Positions 9,297 to 17,938 of a stretch of 64,000 nt of DNA are shown here, piece by piece. The stretch covers positions 610,120-674,119 of the forward strand of contig NZ_MJLT01000001.1 in NCBI RefSeq assembly GCF_001766675.1, in the 5' to 3' direction. How positions within the stretch are numbered: the stretch's first letter is position 1; each line of letters begins with the position of its first letter. A program made the translations under genes and the position numbers. The notes below the pieces were generated by a model. That model saw only the letters and a list, made by a program, of their open reading frames with translations, did no database searches and was not told where the DNA came from. Source of the stretch: Arthrobacter sp. SW1. GTDB lineage: Bacteria; Actinomycetota; Actinomycetes; Actinomycetales; Micrococcaceae.

Positions 9297-10145
9297 GTGG
9301 AGCGCAGGCTCTTCTGTGAAATCTCACCGTTCACGTACTGGATTTCGGTCCGCAAGATGATCCTTGCCCGCAAGGTCCGGGACTTGCTGGCCGGGACCGC
9401 GTTCGCCCGCCAGCGGGACGGAGCGGCGCTGCCTGAGGTGGTGTACCGGCACAACTCGCTGATCCGGCGGAAGCTCGGAAACGTGGACCTGCACCTGCAG
9501 GAGAACAAGGCCGTCAGCCTGGGCATCGCTGCTCCGCTGGTGAACGGCGTCGTGATCCGGCCCGGAGAGACCTTTTCCTTCTGGCAATTGGTGGGCCGCT
9601 GCACTTCCGCCAAGGGGTACCGCGTGGGCCTCACCATCAACAACGGCCGGGCGGAATCGGGAGTTGGCGGCGGGCTCTGCCAATTCACCAACTTGCTGCA
9701 CTGGATGGTCCTGCACAGTGAACTCACCATCGTGGAGCACCACCACCATGGCGAACTGGACCTCTTCCCAGACTTCAACCGGCAGATCCCCTTCGGAACC
9801 GGCACGTCGATCGTGTACAACTACCTGGACTACCGGATCCGCAACGACACAGACCAGAACTTCCAGTTCCTGGTGCACACCAAAGACGAGCACCTGTGCG
9901 GCGAACTGCGCGCGGAACGGCCTTCGGCCCTGAAGTTCCATATCCGCGAAGAGGATGCCTACTTCTACGAATCCGGCGACGAGGTGTACCGCCACAACAG
10001 GATCGTCCGACTGACCCGGGACAAGCGCACCGGCAATGTCATTGACACCCGGGAAATCCTCGAAAACAACGCCCTGGTGGCATACGACCGCACCCTGATC
10101 ACTGCGGAGATCCGGGCCGACTCCCGCGCCGCGGTCGGCATCTGA
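9297..10145 (+). CDS. VanW family protein
   Basis: A 282-residue protein with the VanW domain: RLFCEISPFTYWISVRKMI at the start, then RPGETFSFWQLVGR, GRAESGVGGGLCQFTNLLHW and the His-rich EHHHHGELDLFPDFNRQIPFGTG. VanW is named from vancomycin-resistance clusters, but its function is not established and many non-resistant bacteria have it. The GTG at 9297, behind a run of G residues, gives the family length and keeps the conserved N-terminus. It lies 44 bp after ybdK and ends before a strong terminator. No vanHAX genes are nearby, so resistance should not be inferred. Confidence 0.87.
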   Translation: MERRLFCEISPFTYWISVRKMILARKVRDLLAGTAFARQRDGAALPEVVYRHNSLIRRKLGNVDLHLQENKAVSLGIAAPLVNGVVIRPGETFSFWQLVGRCTSAKGYRVGLTINNGRAESGVGGGLCQFTNLLHWMVLHSELTIVEHHHHGELDLFPDFNRQIPFGTGTSIVYNYLDYRIRNDTDQNFQFLVHTKDEHLCGELRAERPSALKFHIREEDAYFYESGDEVYRHNRIVRLTRDKRTGNVIDTREILENNALVAYDRTLITAEIRADSRAAVGI

Positions 10146-10159
10146 GGCCATCCAAGCAG

Positions 10160-10200
10160 GCCCTGGCGCTACGGAAATCCCCGTAGCGCCAGGGCTTTTT
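10160..10200 (+). terminator. Rho-independent terminator after vanW
   Basis: A perfect 15-bp stem, GCCCTGGCGCTACGG (10160-10174) with CCGTAGCGCCAGGGC (10181-10195), a six-base loop and five T residues. Confidence 0.93.
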
Positions 10201-10249
10201 CCATGCCCGAAAGTTTTCCTGCGGGGCTATTGCACCCCCATTACTTAGC

Positions 10250-10300
10250 GCTACTATGTACCAGTAGTCAGTAACACTTAGTACTAGTAGTCAGTCATAC
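10250..10300. promoter_or_regulatory. Candidate PadR operator with direct repeats
   Basis: AGTAGTCAGT occurs at 10263-10272 and again at 10286-10295, 23 bp apart, and TACTAGTA is a short palindrome between them. The AT-rich block lies directly before the padR-DUF1048-ABC operon. Binding by the encoded PadR protein is inferred. Confidence 0.5.
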
Positions 10301-10321
10301 CAAGTAGTTAGGAGGTGGCCC

Positions 10322-10672
10322 ATGGGCAAGCAAATGACGGAGATGCTCAAGGGCACGCTCGAAGGCATCGTCCTGGCCCTGTTGACCGGGAAACCGGCCT
10401 ACGGCTACGAGATCACCACCTTGCTCCGTGACCAGGGGTTCGCCGATATCGCCGAAGGCACCGTGTACGCGTTGCTGGTGCGGATCGAGCAGAAGGGCCT
10501 GGTGGACGTCGAGAAGCGTCCCTCCGAAAAGGGGCCACCGCGCAAGGTGTATTCGCTCAACCAGCAAGGAACACAGGAACTCGCGGAGTTCTGGAACACC
10601 TGGAGCTTCCTCGCCGAACGCATCGAGAAGCTTCACAACAACAGCCACAGCACAGGAGAAAAACAACCATGA
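10322..10672 (+). CDS. PadR family transcriptional regulator of the ABC operon
   Basis: A 116-residue PadR protein: MLKGTLEGIVLALLTGKPAYGYE at the N-terminus, GTVYALLVRIEQKGLV in the recognition region and PPRKVYSLNQQG as the wing. Its ATG follows a strong AGGAGGTG ribosome binding site. It heads a four-gene operon in which each stop overlaps the next start as ATGA. PadR regulators in this arrangement usually repress a drug exporter and are released by a toxic ligand, so drug-induced expression is likely. The ligand is unknown. Confidence 0.92.
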   Translation: MGKQMTEMLKGTLEGIVLALLTGKPAYGYEITTLLRDQGFADIAEGTVYALLVRIEQKGLVDVEKRPSEKGPPRKVYSLNQQGTQELAEFWNTWSFLAERIEKLHNNSHSTGEKQP

Positions 10673-11037
10673 CCGCCAAATGGATCGAAGCACTGACCGG
10701 ACCGCTCGAGCAGAAGAAGCAGTACAAGCAGGCAAAGGCCCGCCTGGACGCCCTGCCCGAGCCCTACCGCACCGCTGCAGAAGGCTTCAACAGGTACTTC
10801 ATGTACTACGGCGGAGTCACCGACGGCGACACGATCGTCCAGATGTTCTCCGACCTCGCCGACCTGTGGGAACGCGCCGCCGTGGACGGCACTCCCGTTG
10901 CCGGCATTGTGGGCGATGACCCGGTGGAATTCGCCGAAACCTTCGCCCAGTCGTACGGCGGCAAGCGCTGGATCGACAAGGAACGCGCCCGCCTCATCGC
11001 CGCCGTCGAGGACGCCAAGAGAAAGGAAAAGCCATGA
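10669..11037 (+). CDS. DUF1048 domain protein
   Basis: A 122-residue, charged, all-helical protein without membrane helices. The layout (WIEALTGPLEQKKQYKQAKARLDALPEPYRTAAEGFNRYFMYYGGVTDGDTIVQMFSDLADLWERAA) fits DUF1048, a small actinobacterial and firmicute family often encoded between a PadR regulator and a daunorubicin-type ABC exporter. Its job is not known; it may assist regulation. Overlap with both neighbours by four bases shows tight co-translation. Confidence 0.82.
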   Translation: MTAKWIEALTGPLEQKKQYKQAKARLDALPEPYRTAAEGFNRYFMYYGGVTDGDTIVQMFSDLADLWERAAVDGTPVAGIVGDDPVEFAETFAQSYGGKRWIDKERARLIAAVEDAKRKEKP

Positions 11038-11825
11038 CCGCCACAGCCATCCGCGTGGAGGGAATCGAAAAGTCCTACAAGGACCTCCAGGTCCTCCGCG
11101 GCGTCGGCTTCGAAGTCGCGCGGGGCAGCATCTTCGCCCTGCTCGGTTCGAACGGGGCCGGCAAGACCACGCTGGTGCGAATCCTCTCGACGCTGCTGAA
11201 AGCGGACGGCGGGACCGCCACGGTGCAGGGTTTCGACGTCGCGTCCGAACCCGGCCAGGTCCGCGATGCCATCAGCCTGACCGGGCAGTTCGCCGCGGTG
11301 GACGAAGTGCTCACCGGCCGGGAAAACCTGGTGCTGGTGGCGAAGCTGCGGCACCGGAAGGATCCGGGCGCGGTGGCCGATGAACTGCTGGAACGCTTTT
11401 CGCTCACCGATGCGGGCGGCCGCAAAGCCTCCGAATACTCGGGCGGCATGCGGCGCAGGCTCGACATCGCGATGAGCCTGGTGGGCGATCCCTCGGTGAT
11501 CTTCCTCGACGAACCGACCACGGGCCTGGACCCGCAGGCGCGGATCGACGTCTGGCAGACCGTGAAAGAACTCGCCGGCAACGGCACCACGGTGCTGCTC
11601 ACCACGCAGTACCTCGACGAGGCCGAACAGCTCGCAGAGCGCATCGCGATCCTGCACAAAGGCACCATCATCCAGAACGGCACCCTCGACGAACTGAAAC
11701 GGCTGCTGCCGCCGGCCGAGGTCGAGTACATCGAAAAGCAGCCGTCCCTCGAGGACGTCTTCCTGGCACTCACCGGCGAGGCGGCTGAAGAACAAGAACA
11801 GGAACAGAAGGAGGCATCACGATGA
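11034..11825 (+). CDS. ABC transporter ATP-binding protein, DrrA-like
   Basis: A 263-residue ATPase of the daunorubicin-resistance (DrrA) group that would power the adjacent permease. Walker A is GSNGAGKTT at about 38-46, the signature is YSGGM at 135-139 (the SGGM variant typical of DrrA-like exporters), and Walker B is IFLDEP at 156-161 followed by TTGLDPQAR and the switch His region. The C-terminus (PSLEDVFLALTGEA) matches the DrrA tail. The very end is Glu/Gln-rich. Export of a hydrophobic drug-like compound is the likely role. Confidence 0.93.
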   Translation: MTATAIRVEGIEKSYKDLQVLRGVGFEVARGSIFALLGSNGAGKTTLVRILSTLLKADGGTATVQGFDVASEPGQVRDAISLTGQFAAVDEVLTGRENLVLVAKLRHRKDPGAVADELLERFSLTDAGGRKASEYSGGMRRRLDIAMSLVGDPSVIFLDEPTTGLDPQARIDVWQTVKELAGNGTTVLLTTQYLDEAEQLAERIAILHKGTIIQNGTLDELKRLLPPAEVEYIEKQPSLEDVFLALTGEAAEEQEQEQKEASR

Positions 11826-12586
11826 GCACCCACGTCCTTGCCGATACCGGCGTCCTCACCGGGCGGTCCCTGCGGCACATCCTCCGCAGCCCGGATACCA
11901 TCATCACCACCGCGGTGACCCCCGTGGCCCTGATGCTGCTGTTCGTCTACGTCCTGGGCGGGGCGATCAGCACCGGCTCCAGCGGTTCCTATATCAACTA
12001 CATGCTGCCCGGCATCCTGCTGATCACCATCGCCTCCGGGATCGCGTACACCGCTTACCGGCTGTTCCTGGACATGCAGGGCGGCATCTTCGAACGGTTC
12101 CAGTCCATGCCGATCGCGCGGTCCAGCGTGCTGTGGGCACATGTGCTCACCTCTCTGGTGGCCAACCTCGTCTCCGTGGCGGTGGTGATCGGCGTGGCGC
12201 TCCTCATGGGCTTCCGCACCGGCGCCTCGGTGGGGGCCTGGCTCGCGGTCACCGGCATCCTGGCGCTCTTCACCCTCGCCCTGACCTGGCTGGCCGTGAT
12301 CGCAGGGCTCTCCGCGAAGACCGTGGACGGCGCCAGTGCGTTCAGCTACCCGCTGATCTTCCTGCCGTTCATCAGCTCGGCCTTCGTCCCGACCGGTACC
12401 ATGCCCGGCCCCGTGGCCTGGTTCGCCGAACACCAGCCGGTCACCTCGATCGTGAACTCCATCCGCGCGCTGTTCGCGCAGGAAGCGGTGGGCAACGATC
12501 TGTGGATCGCCTTGGCCTGGTGCGTGGGCCTGCTGGCCCTGGCATACGCCTTCGCGATGGCCGCGTACCGGCGCAAGATCAGCTAA
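11822..12586 (+). CDS. ABC-2 type transporter permease, DrrB-like
   Basis: A 254-residue integral membrane protein with about six predicted helices, starting around TIITTAVTPVALMLLFVYVLGG and including a long central pair and a final LALAYAFAMAA helix. The motif-like segments GIAYTAYRLFLDMQGGIFERFQSMPIARSSVLWAH and FISSAFVPTGTMPGPVAWFAEHQPVT are typical of DrrB/ABC-2 permeases. It forms an exporter with the preceding ATPase. Its stop is only 3 bp from the converging tsaD stop, and no hairpin separates them. Confidence 0.92.
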   Translation: MSTHVLADTGVLTGRSLRHILRSPDTIITTAVTPVALMLLFVYVLGGAISTGSSGSYINYMLPGILLITIASGIAYTAYRLFLDMQGGIFERFQSMPIARSSVLWAHVLTSLVANLVSVAVVIGVALLMGFRTGASVGAWLAVTGILALFTLALTWLAVIAGLSAKTVDGASAFSYPLIFLPFISSAFVPTGTMPGPVAWFAEHQPVTSIVNSIRALFAQEAVGNDLWIALAWCVGLLALAYAFAMAAYRRKIS

Positions 12587-12589
12587 GTC

Positions 12590-13672
12590 CTAGACGGACA
12601 CCGTGGTGACCGGCAGCGAGGAATCCGGAGCAAAAGCCACACCGCTCGGCCCGATCCCGGCCATCACCAACTGCGCACCGAGTGCGGCTACCATGGCGCC
12701 GTTGTCGGTGCACAGTTGCAACGGCGGCACATGCAGCGTGATCCCGGCGGACCGGCAGCGCTGTCCGGTCAGTTCGCGCAGCCGCGAGTTCGCCGCCACT
12801 CCCCCGCCCAGCAGCAGTTCGGTGATGCCGTTCTCCTTGCAGGCCAGCACGGCCTTCGAGGTGATGATGTCCACCACAGCTTCCTGGAAGGCGGCGGCAA
12901 TGTCCGCCACCGGAGCCTCCTCGCCGCGCGCCTCGAACTGTTCCACACAGCGCGCGACGGCGGTCTTGAGTCCGCTGAACGACCAGTCGTAGCGGTGCGG
13001 GCCGGGTTCTTCGGCGGTGCCCATGTATTTCGGCTGGCTGAGTCCGCGCGGGAAGCGGATCGCCTTGGGGTTGCCGGTGCGGGCGATCCTGTCGATGGCG
13101 GGGCCGCCCGGGTAGCCGAGGCCCAGCAGCCTGGCGACCTTGTCGTACGCTTCGCCGGCGGCGTCATCGATCGTGGAACCCAGAAGTTCGACGTCGTCCG
13201 TGATGCTGCGGATCCGCAGGATCTCGGTGTGGCCGCCGGACACCAGCAGGGCACCCAGATTCTCAGGCAGGCGGTTTTCGGACATGTCCAGCAGGCCGAC
13301 GCCGACATGCGCCACGAGGTGGTTGATGGCGTAGAGCGGTTTCCCGGTGGCGACGGCGAGCGCCTTGGCGGCGCAGACGCCCACCATGAGCGCGCCGGCC
13401 AGTCCCGGGCCGGAGGTCACGGCGATCGCGTCGATCTCGTCCAGCGTGACGCCGGCCGTGTGCAGCGACTCCTGGAGGGTGGGCACGAAAGCGTCGAGGT
13501 GTGCGCGGGAGGCGATCTCCGGGATCACTCCACCGAAGCGGACGTGCTCGTCCATCGACGAGGACACCGTATTGCTCAGCAGGGTGGTGCCGCGGACGAT
13601 GCCCACGCCGGTCTCATCGCAGGAAGATTCGATGCCGAGGATGAGTGGTTCGCCGGCAGGTGCAGGATTCAC
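12590..13672 (-). CDS. tsaD: tRNA t6A synthase subunit TsaD
   Basis: A 360-residue Kae1/TsaD protein that transfers threonylcarbamoyl to A37 of ANN-decoding tRNAs together with TsaB and TsaE. The metal ligands are His118 and His122 in [10 protein letters not shown], and the actin-like fold motifs [16 protein letters not shown] and [13 protein letters not shown] are clear. It is the last gene of the minus-strand alr-tsaE-tsaB-rimI-tsaD operon, overlapping rimI by four bases. The C-terminus is slightly longer than in E. coli. Confidence 0.97.
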   Translation of the reverse strand: MNPAPAGEPLILGIESSCDETGVGIVRGTTLLSNTVSSSMDEHVRFGGVIPEIASRAHLDAFVPTLQESLHTAGVTLDEIDAIAVTSGPGLAGALMVGVCAAKALAVATGKPLYAINHLVAHVGVGLLDMSENRLPENLGALLVSGGHTEILRIRSITDDVELLGSTIDDAAGEAYDKVARLLGLGYPGGPAIDRIARTGNPKAIRFPRGLSQPKYMGTAEEPGPHRYDWSFSGLKTAVARCVEQFEARGEEAPVADIAAAFQEAVVDIITSKAVLACKENGITELLLGGGVAANSRLRELTGQRCRSAGITLHVPPLQLCTDNGAMVAALGAQLVMAGIGPSGVAFAPDSSLPVTTVSV

Positions 13673-14172
13673 GCTGTAGTTCCTTCTGTGAGCGGCAGCC
13701 TCATGATGAGGGCGTCCGTGCCGTCGCGGTAGTAGCGCGGACGGATGTGGATTTGTTCGAAGCCGAAGCGCAGGTAGAGCTGCTGGGCGCGGGGGTTGTC
13801 GGCGCGGACTTCCAGGAGGACATCATCGGCGCCGCGGCGGCGGGCTTCGGCGATCAGTTCGGCGAGCACGGCCGAGCCGATGCCTCGGCCTTCGAATTCG
13901 GGGACGACGGCGATCGTCTGCACATCCGCGATCGGCTGCACGCACATCAGCCCGGCGTAGGCCACGATGACGCCGTCGGCCTCGGCCACCACGTAGCGGC
14001 GGGTTTCGGGCTGGGAGAGCTCGTCGACGAACATCTGCAGCGGCCAGGCGTCCATCGGGAAAAGGCGGCGTTCCAGCTGCTCGACGGCGGCAAGGTCGCC
14101 GTCGTTCATGTCCCGCAGCACCACGCCCTCCGGCAGCCGGACGGACGGCAGGAAATCCTCCGGGGCGCTCAC
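13669..14172 (-). CDS. rimI: Ribosomal protein S18-alanine N-acetyltransferase RimI
   Basis: A 167-residue GNAT acetyltransferase. The acetyl-CoA loop is at [23 protein letters not shown], and the C-terminal [34 protein letters not shown] is the RimI-type end. RimI acetylates the N-terminus of ribosomal protein S18, and in actinobacteria it is regularly encoded between tsaB and tsaD, as here. Four-base overlaps on both sides. Enzyme identity rests on the gene context as well as sequence. Confidence 0.92.
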   Translation of the reverse strand: MSAPEDFLPSVRLPEGVVLRDMNDGDLAAVEQLERRLFPMDAWPLQMFVDELSQPETRRYVVAEADGVIVAYAGLMCVQPIADVQTIAVVPEFEGRGIGSAVLAELIAEARRRGADDVLLEVRADNPRAQQLYLRFGFEQIHIRPRYYRDGTDALIMRLPLTEGTTA

Positions 14173-14840
14173 AGTGCACGCTTCCTGGGGCCGGGCACCT
14201 GCGCGTCGGATTCGCGCAGGTAGAGCGGGGTGGAATCCGGCAGTTCCCGGCCGGCGGACAGCAACGCCAGGGCGAACTGGCCCAGGGACGCGGCGCTCGG
14301 CTGGGTGTCGCTGAAGTCCTCGTCGGCCTTGACGACATCCGCGTAGATCCCGGCGCCGGCACCGTAGACAGGCAGCTCCGGCAGTTCCGAGGCAAAGCCG
14401 ACGTGCGGGCCGTCCACGAGTTCCGGGAGCTGCCCTTCGCGCAGGGTATAGCGGGCCCAGTAGACCTCTTTGCGGCGGGCGTCCGTGGCCACCAGGAATT
14501 CAGCGGGTGCGCCGGTGGATTCGGCCACTTCGAGGGCGATGGCGTCCAGGCTCATGAGCCCGCGCAGCGGCTTGTTCCACGCGAAGGCCAGGGTGCGGGC
14601 GGTGGCGATGCCGGAGCGGAGCCCGGTGAACGGCCCGGGCCCGACGCCGGTGACGATCAGGTCGATGTCCTCGCCGCGGACTCCGGCGCCGTCGAGCAGC
14701 TGTTGAATGCCGGGGGCCAGGACCTCCGCGTGGCTCTTGGTGTCCTCGGTGGCGAAGGAATCCACCACGCTTTCCATGGCGTCGTCCGAAATAAGGGCGG
14801 CACTCGCCACGGCCGAGGTATCGATGGCCAGGATCAGCAT
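14169..14840 (-). CDS. tsaB: tRNA t6A scaffold subunit TsaB
   Basis: A 223-residue actin-fold protein that scaffolds TsaD and TsaE for t6A formation. It begins MLILAIDTSAVASAALI, the first phosphate-like loop, and contains VTGVGPGPFTGLRSGIATARTLAF, a diagnostic TsaB motif. The ATG at 14840 is preferred to a longer frame because it has a GGAGG ribosome binding site and shares one base with the tsaE stop. The C-terminus is Arg/Lys-rich. Confidence 0.95.
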   Translation of the reverse strand: MLILAIDTSAVASAALISDDAMESVVDSFATEDTKSHAEVLAPGIQQLLDGAGVRGEDIDLIVTGVGPGPFTGLRSGIATARTLAFAWNKPLRGLMSLDAIALEVAESTGAPAEFLVATDARRKEVYWARYTLREGQLPELVDGPHVGFASELPELPVYGAGAGIYADVVKADEDFSDTQPSAASLGQFALALLSAGRELPDSTPLYLRESDAQVPGPRKRAL

Positions 14841-15466
14841 CAGTTGTTTTCCTCCGTAACGGCGGATTCGCGGGCGGCAGTCAGGACCTCGGGCATGGCT
14901 TCCCAGCGGGGGCCGAAGCCGCGGAACACGATGGTGCGGGGTTCGTCGTCCTCGTCGGTGTCGAAATCCAGGACTGCGTCCCCACCCGCGGCAGGGGCCG
15001 CACCGGTAGCCGTGCCACCAACCGCACGGTGGAGTTCGACGTCGAGGCGGCTTTCGGCCAGGTGCTCCACGCGGCCCCGGCCCCACTCCACCACCGTCAC
15101 GGACGAGTCCATGGTGTTTTCGAGGTCGATGTCGTCGATTTCGGCGGCCGATTCCAACCGGTAGGCGTCCACATGGACCAGGTCCGGGCCGCCCGGCCGC
15201 GGACCGTCGGGCAGGTTCGGGTGGATCCGCACCAGCACGAAGGTGGGCGAAATGACTCCGGCCCGCACGCCGAGGCCTTCGGCGAGGCCCTGGGTGAAGG
15301 TCGTCTTGCCGGCACCGAGCTCGCCGGTCAGGACCAGCAGGTCCCCGGCTTCAAGGACCCGGCCGAGGGCCGCGCCGAGCGCGTGGGTGCCGTCCGCCGT
15401 CGGGATCGCAACGGAGCGCTCCCACAGCGCTGCCGCTTCCCCGCCAAAGGGATTCTCCAGGCTCAC
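14840..15466 (-). CDS. tsaE: tRNA t6A ATPase subunit TsaE
   Basis: A 208-residue P-loop protein; Walker A is GELGAGKTT at about 48-56, followed by ISPTFVLVRIHPN and DLVHVDAYRLES, and a VVEWGRG segment. TsaE supplies ATPase activity to the TsaBD complex. It is longer than E. coli TsaE (about 150 residues) because of an Ala/Gly-rich insert and an extra C-terminal segment with DTDEDDEPRTIVFRGFGPRW. It overlaps alr by four bases. Confidence 0.94.
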   Translation of the reverse strand: MSLENPFGGEAAALWERSVAIPTADGTHALGAALGRVLEAGDLLVLTGELGAGKTTFTQGLAEGLGVRAGVISPTFVLVRIHPNLPDGPRPGGPDLVHVDAYRLESAAEIDDIDLENTMDSSVTVVEWGRGRVEHLAESRLDVELHRAVGGTATGAAPAAGGDAVLDFDTDEDDEPRTIVFRGFGPRWEAMPEVLTAARESAVTEENN

Positions 15467-16662
15467 TCCGCGCCCTCTTCCGTAGGTACTTCGTTCACAT
15501 AACTGCGCGGCACGCGCGGGCTGATCCGGGTAACGATCTCGTAGTTGATGGTTCCGGCTGCCGCCGCCCAGTCGTCCGCCGTCGGGCCGCCGTCGGTGCC
15601 GTCACCGAACATGACCACTTCCGCACCATGCAGCTCCGCGGCGGCGTCCGGGCTGAGATCGCCGAAGTCCACCACCATCTGGTCCATCGCGATCCGGCCC
15701 ACCACGGGATAGCTGCTGCCGTTGATGCGCACGGGAGCGCCGGTAGCCACCCGCGGGACGCCGTCGGCGTAACCAAGCGGGATCAAGCCCAGGGTGCTTT
15801 CCGAGGCGGTGCGGTACCGCAGTCCGTAAGACACGCCCTGGCCTTCCGGCACGCGCTTGCAGTTGGAGAGCAGCGTACGCACGGTCATGGCCGGGCGCAG
15901 GCCGAGTTCGGCAGAGGGCTGGCCGTCGAACGGCGACAGTCCGTACAGCCCAAGGCCCACCCGGACGAGGTCGAAATGCGCGTCCGGGCGGGACAACGCG
16001 GCCGGCGTGTTGGCGATGTGCCGCACTTCGGGATCGACGCCGGAGTCCTCGGCCATGGCGATCGCCTCACGGAAGACCGCGAGCTGGTCATCGGTTTCCG
16101 GACGGTGCGGCTCATCGGCAACGGCAAGGTGTGAGAAGATGCCGACCACCCGGAGCAGGCCTTCGTCCTGGTACTCCATGGCCGTGCCGAGGAGCCTGTC
16201 CCAGTCTTCGATGGTGCAGCCGTTGCGGCCCAGGCCGGTGTCCACCTTCAGGTGGATGCGTGCCGGCCGCTCCTGTTCGCGCGCGGCGGCCACCACGGCG
16301 TCCAGTTCCCAGCCGGAGACTCCGATGTCGACGCCGGCGGCCACTGCCGCGGCGAAGTTGCTTTCGGTGGTGTGCAGCCAGGCGAGCAGCGGGGCGTCGA
16401 TGCCGGCCGCACGCAGGGCCAGTGCCTCGGAGATGTGCGCGACGCCAAGCCAGCGGGCGCCGGCGTCGAGGGCTGCGCGCGCCACCTGGACGGCGCCGTG
16501 GCCGTAGGCGTCCGCCTTCACCACGGCCATGACATTGGCCGGGGAGGCGATGGCGACGAACTTCCGGACGTTGTGCCTGATGGCCTCAAGGTCGATGACC
16601 GCCGAGCGTTCCAATACGGAAGGGCCCGGCGAATCCTGGCGTCCTGGTGCTTCGTAGCTCAC
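15463..16662 (-). CDS. alr: Alanine racemase
   Basis: A 399-residue fold-type III PLP enzyme that makes D-alanine for peptidoglycan. The PLP lysine is Lys49 in AVVKADAYGHG; further marks are RIHLKVDTGLGRNG, LGLYGLSPFDG and GRIAMDQMVVD. It is the first gene of the t6A operon, an arrangement typical of actinobacteria. The GTG at 16662 has only a weak ribosome binding site, and about 15 residues at the N-terminus are not conserved, so a slightly later start cannot be ruled out. Confidence 0.96.
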   Translation of the reverse strand: MSYEAPGRQDSPGPSVLERSAVIDLEAIRHNVRKFVAIASPANVMAVVKADAYGHGAVQVARAALDAGARWLGVAHISEALALRAAGIDAPLLAWLHTTESNFAAAVAAGVDIGVSGWELDAVVAAAREQERPARIHLKVDTGLGRNGCTIEDWDRLLGTAMEYQDEGLLRVVGIFSHLAVADEPHRPETDDQLAVFREAIAMAEDSGVDPEVRHIANTPAALSRPDAHFDLVRVGLGLYGLSPFDGQPSAELGLRPAMTVRTLLSNCKRVPEGQGVSYGLRYRTASESTLGLIPLGYADGVPRVATGAPVRINGSSYPVVGRIAMDQMVVDFGDLSPDAAAELHGAEVVMFGDGTDGGPTADDWAAAAGTINYEIVTRISPRVPRSYVNEVPTEEGAE

Positions 16663-16671
16663 CCAACGATT

Positions 16672-17823
16672 CTAATGCGGGCCTTGGAGCCCGCTTGACG
16701 GCAGGTCCGGAGCAGGCTGTCGGAGCATGGAGCGCCGCAGCGCCCCGGCGGGTACCTTGCTGACGATGCCTTCGAGGAACGCGAAGCGGCGCAGCCACTG
16801 GCTGGATTGCCGCTCGGGCCGGGCGTTGGCCGTGTGCCACCAATCGGCGATGTCTCCCCACCCCGGCGCGGAGAACGAACCACCCAGCTCCTGCACGGAC
16901 AGGGACGCGCAAAGGTTGGCGAAACGCAACCGGTCCCCCAGCGGCCACCCGGCCAGGCACCCCACGATGAACGCCGCCTCGAAGCAATCACCGGCACCGG
17001 TGGGATCGTGGGCCGTGACCGGGAGCGCCGGCACCCATTCCTCCTCGCCGCTTTCCGAATCCACGGCCATGGCGCCCTGCGCGCCGAGTGTCACCACCGC
17101 CACCGGAACCATCTCGGCCAGGGTGTAAAGCGCCGACCACGGATTGTCCGTGCCGGTGAAGGCCATGGCCTCGCGCTGGTTCGGCATGAAGGCGTGGAAA
17201 TGGCCCAGCTGTTCCAGGCGCTTCCTGGACCAGGCGCCGCTCGGGTCCCAGCCGGCGCCGCCGAAGATCTTCACCCCCGCGCGGTGCGCATCCAGCACCC
17301 ATGGTTCCGTTTCTTCAGCCAGGTCCGCGACGGCGGCGAGCGCCGGGGGCGGCGTGCCGATCAGTTCCGATCCGCTCAGCGGAGCCGGCAGCCCGTGCGT
17401 GACCATCGAACGGTCGTGTTCGATGCACAGCGACACGGTGACCGGCGACGGCCAGCCCGCGAAGCGCCGGGACAAGGACAGGTCCACCTCTTCCTGGCTT
17501 TCGAGGATGCGCCAGTTCGAATCGCCGTAACCGTCATCGCCGAACGCCGCGGCCAAGCTGGTCCGCAGGCCCAGGCGGGCTGCGGCGATCGCCTGGTTGG
17601 CGATCCCGCCGGGGCAGCTGCCCATCCCCTGGCACCACACCTCGGTGCCGGGCTCGGGGCGCTGACCCAGCCCTGTGAAGATGATGTCCTGGAAAACGGT
17701 GCCGCTCAGCAGCAGGTCGCAGCCGCCGTCGCCGTTTGCTCCTGCCGGGCCGGGGGCAGTGGCGCGCACGGCGGCAAGCGGATCGAAGCGATCCCGGGCA
17801 CCGGGCTCGCGGTATGCCTCCAT
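16672..17823 (-). CDS. PfkB family carbohydrate kinase
   Basis: A 383-residue ribokinase-superfamily protein. GSCPGGIANQAIAAARLG at about 68-85 is the N-terminal PfkB signature with the substrate-binding glycines, and HDPTGAGDCFEAAFIVG at about 272-288 is the C-terminal signature with the catalytic Asp of GAGD. It phosphorylates a sugar or nucleoside, but the substrate cannot be read from sequence. The ATG at 17823 is taken because the longer frame extends over the divergent mshA. An unusual C-terminal extension (SQWLRRFAFLEGIVSKVPAG...) follows the kinase fold. Confidence 0.85.
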   Translation of the reverse strand: MEAYREPGARDRFDPLAAVRATAPGPAGANGDGGCDLLLSGTVFQDIIFTGLGQRPEPGTEVWCQGMGSCPGGIANQAIAAARLGLRTSLAAAFGDDGYGDSNWRILESQEEVDLSLSRRFAGWPSPVTVSLCIEHDRSMVTHGLPAPLSGSELIGTPPPALAAVADLAEETEPWVLDAHRAGVKIFGGAGWDPSGAWSRKRLEQLGHFHAFMPNQREAMAFTGTDNPWSALYTLAEMVPVAVVTLGAQGAMAVDSESGEEEWVPALPVTAHDPTGAGDCFEAAFIVGCLAGWPLGDRLRFANLCASLSVQELGGSFSAPGWGDIADWWHTANARPERQSSQWLRRFAFLEGIVSKVPAGALRRSMLRQPAPDLPSSGLQGPH

Positions 17824-17938
17824 GCACGGCAGACTACGCCGCAGCCGGGGGCAGGAGTAGTGTTTTCTTCGCAGGTGTCTCTCAAGGCGGGGATGGTTCC
17901 GCCGCCTGCGGCAAGGCGTTTGGTTCAGGAGGTGTGGC

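Noticed and set aside
9297..10145. Vancomycin resistance locus suggested by VanW and a VanY-like peptidase
   Set aside because: No vanH, vanA or vanX genes and no VanRS pair; the two genes are 33 kb apart and both families are common in susceptible bacteria.
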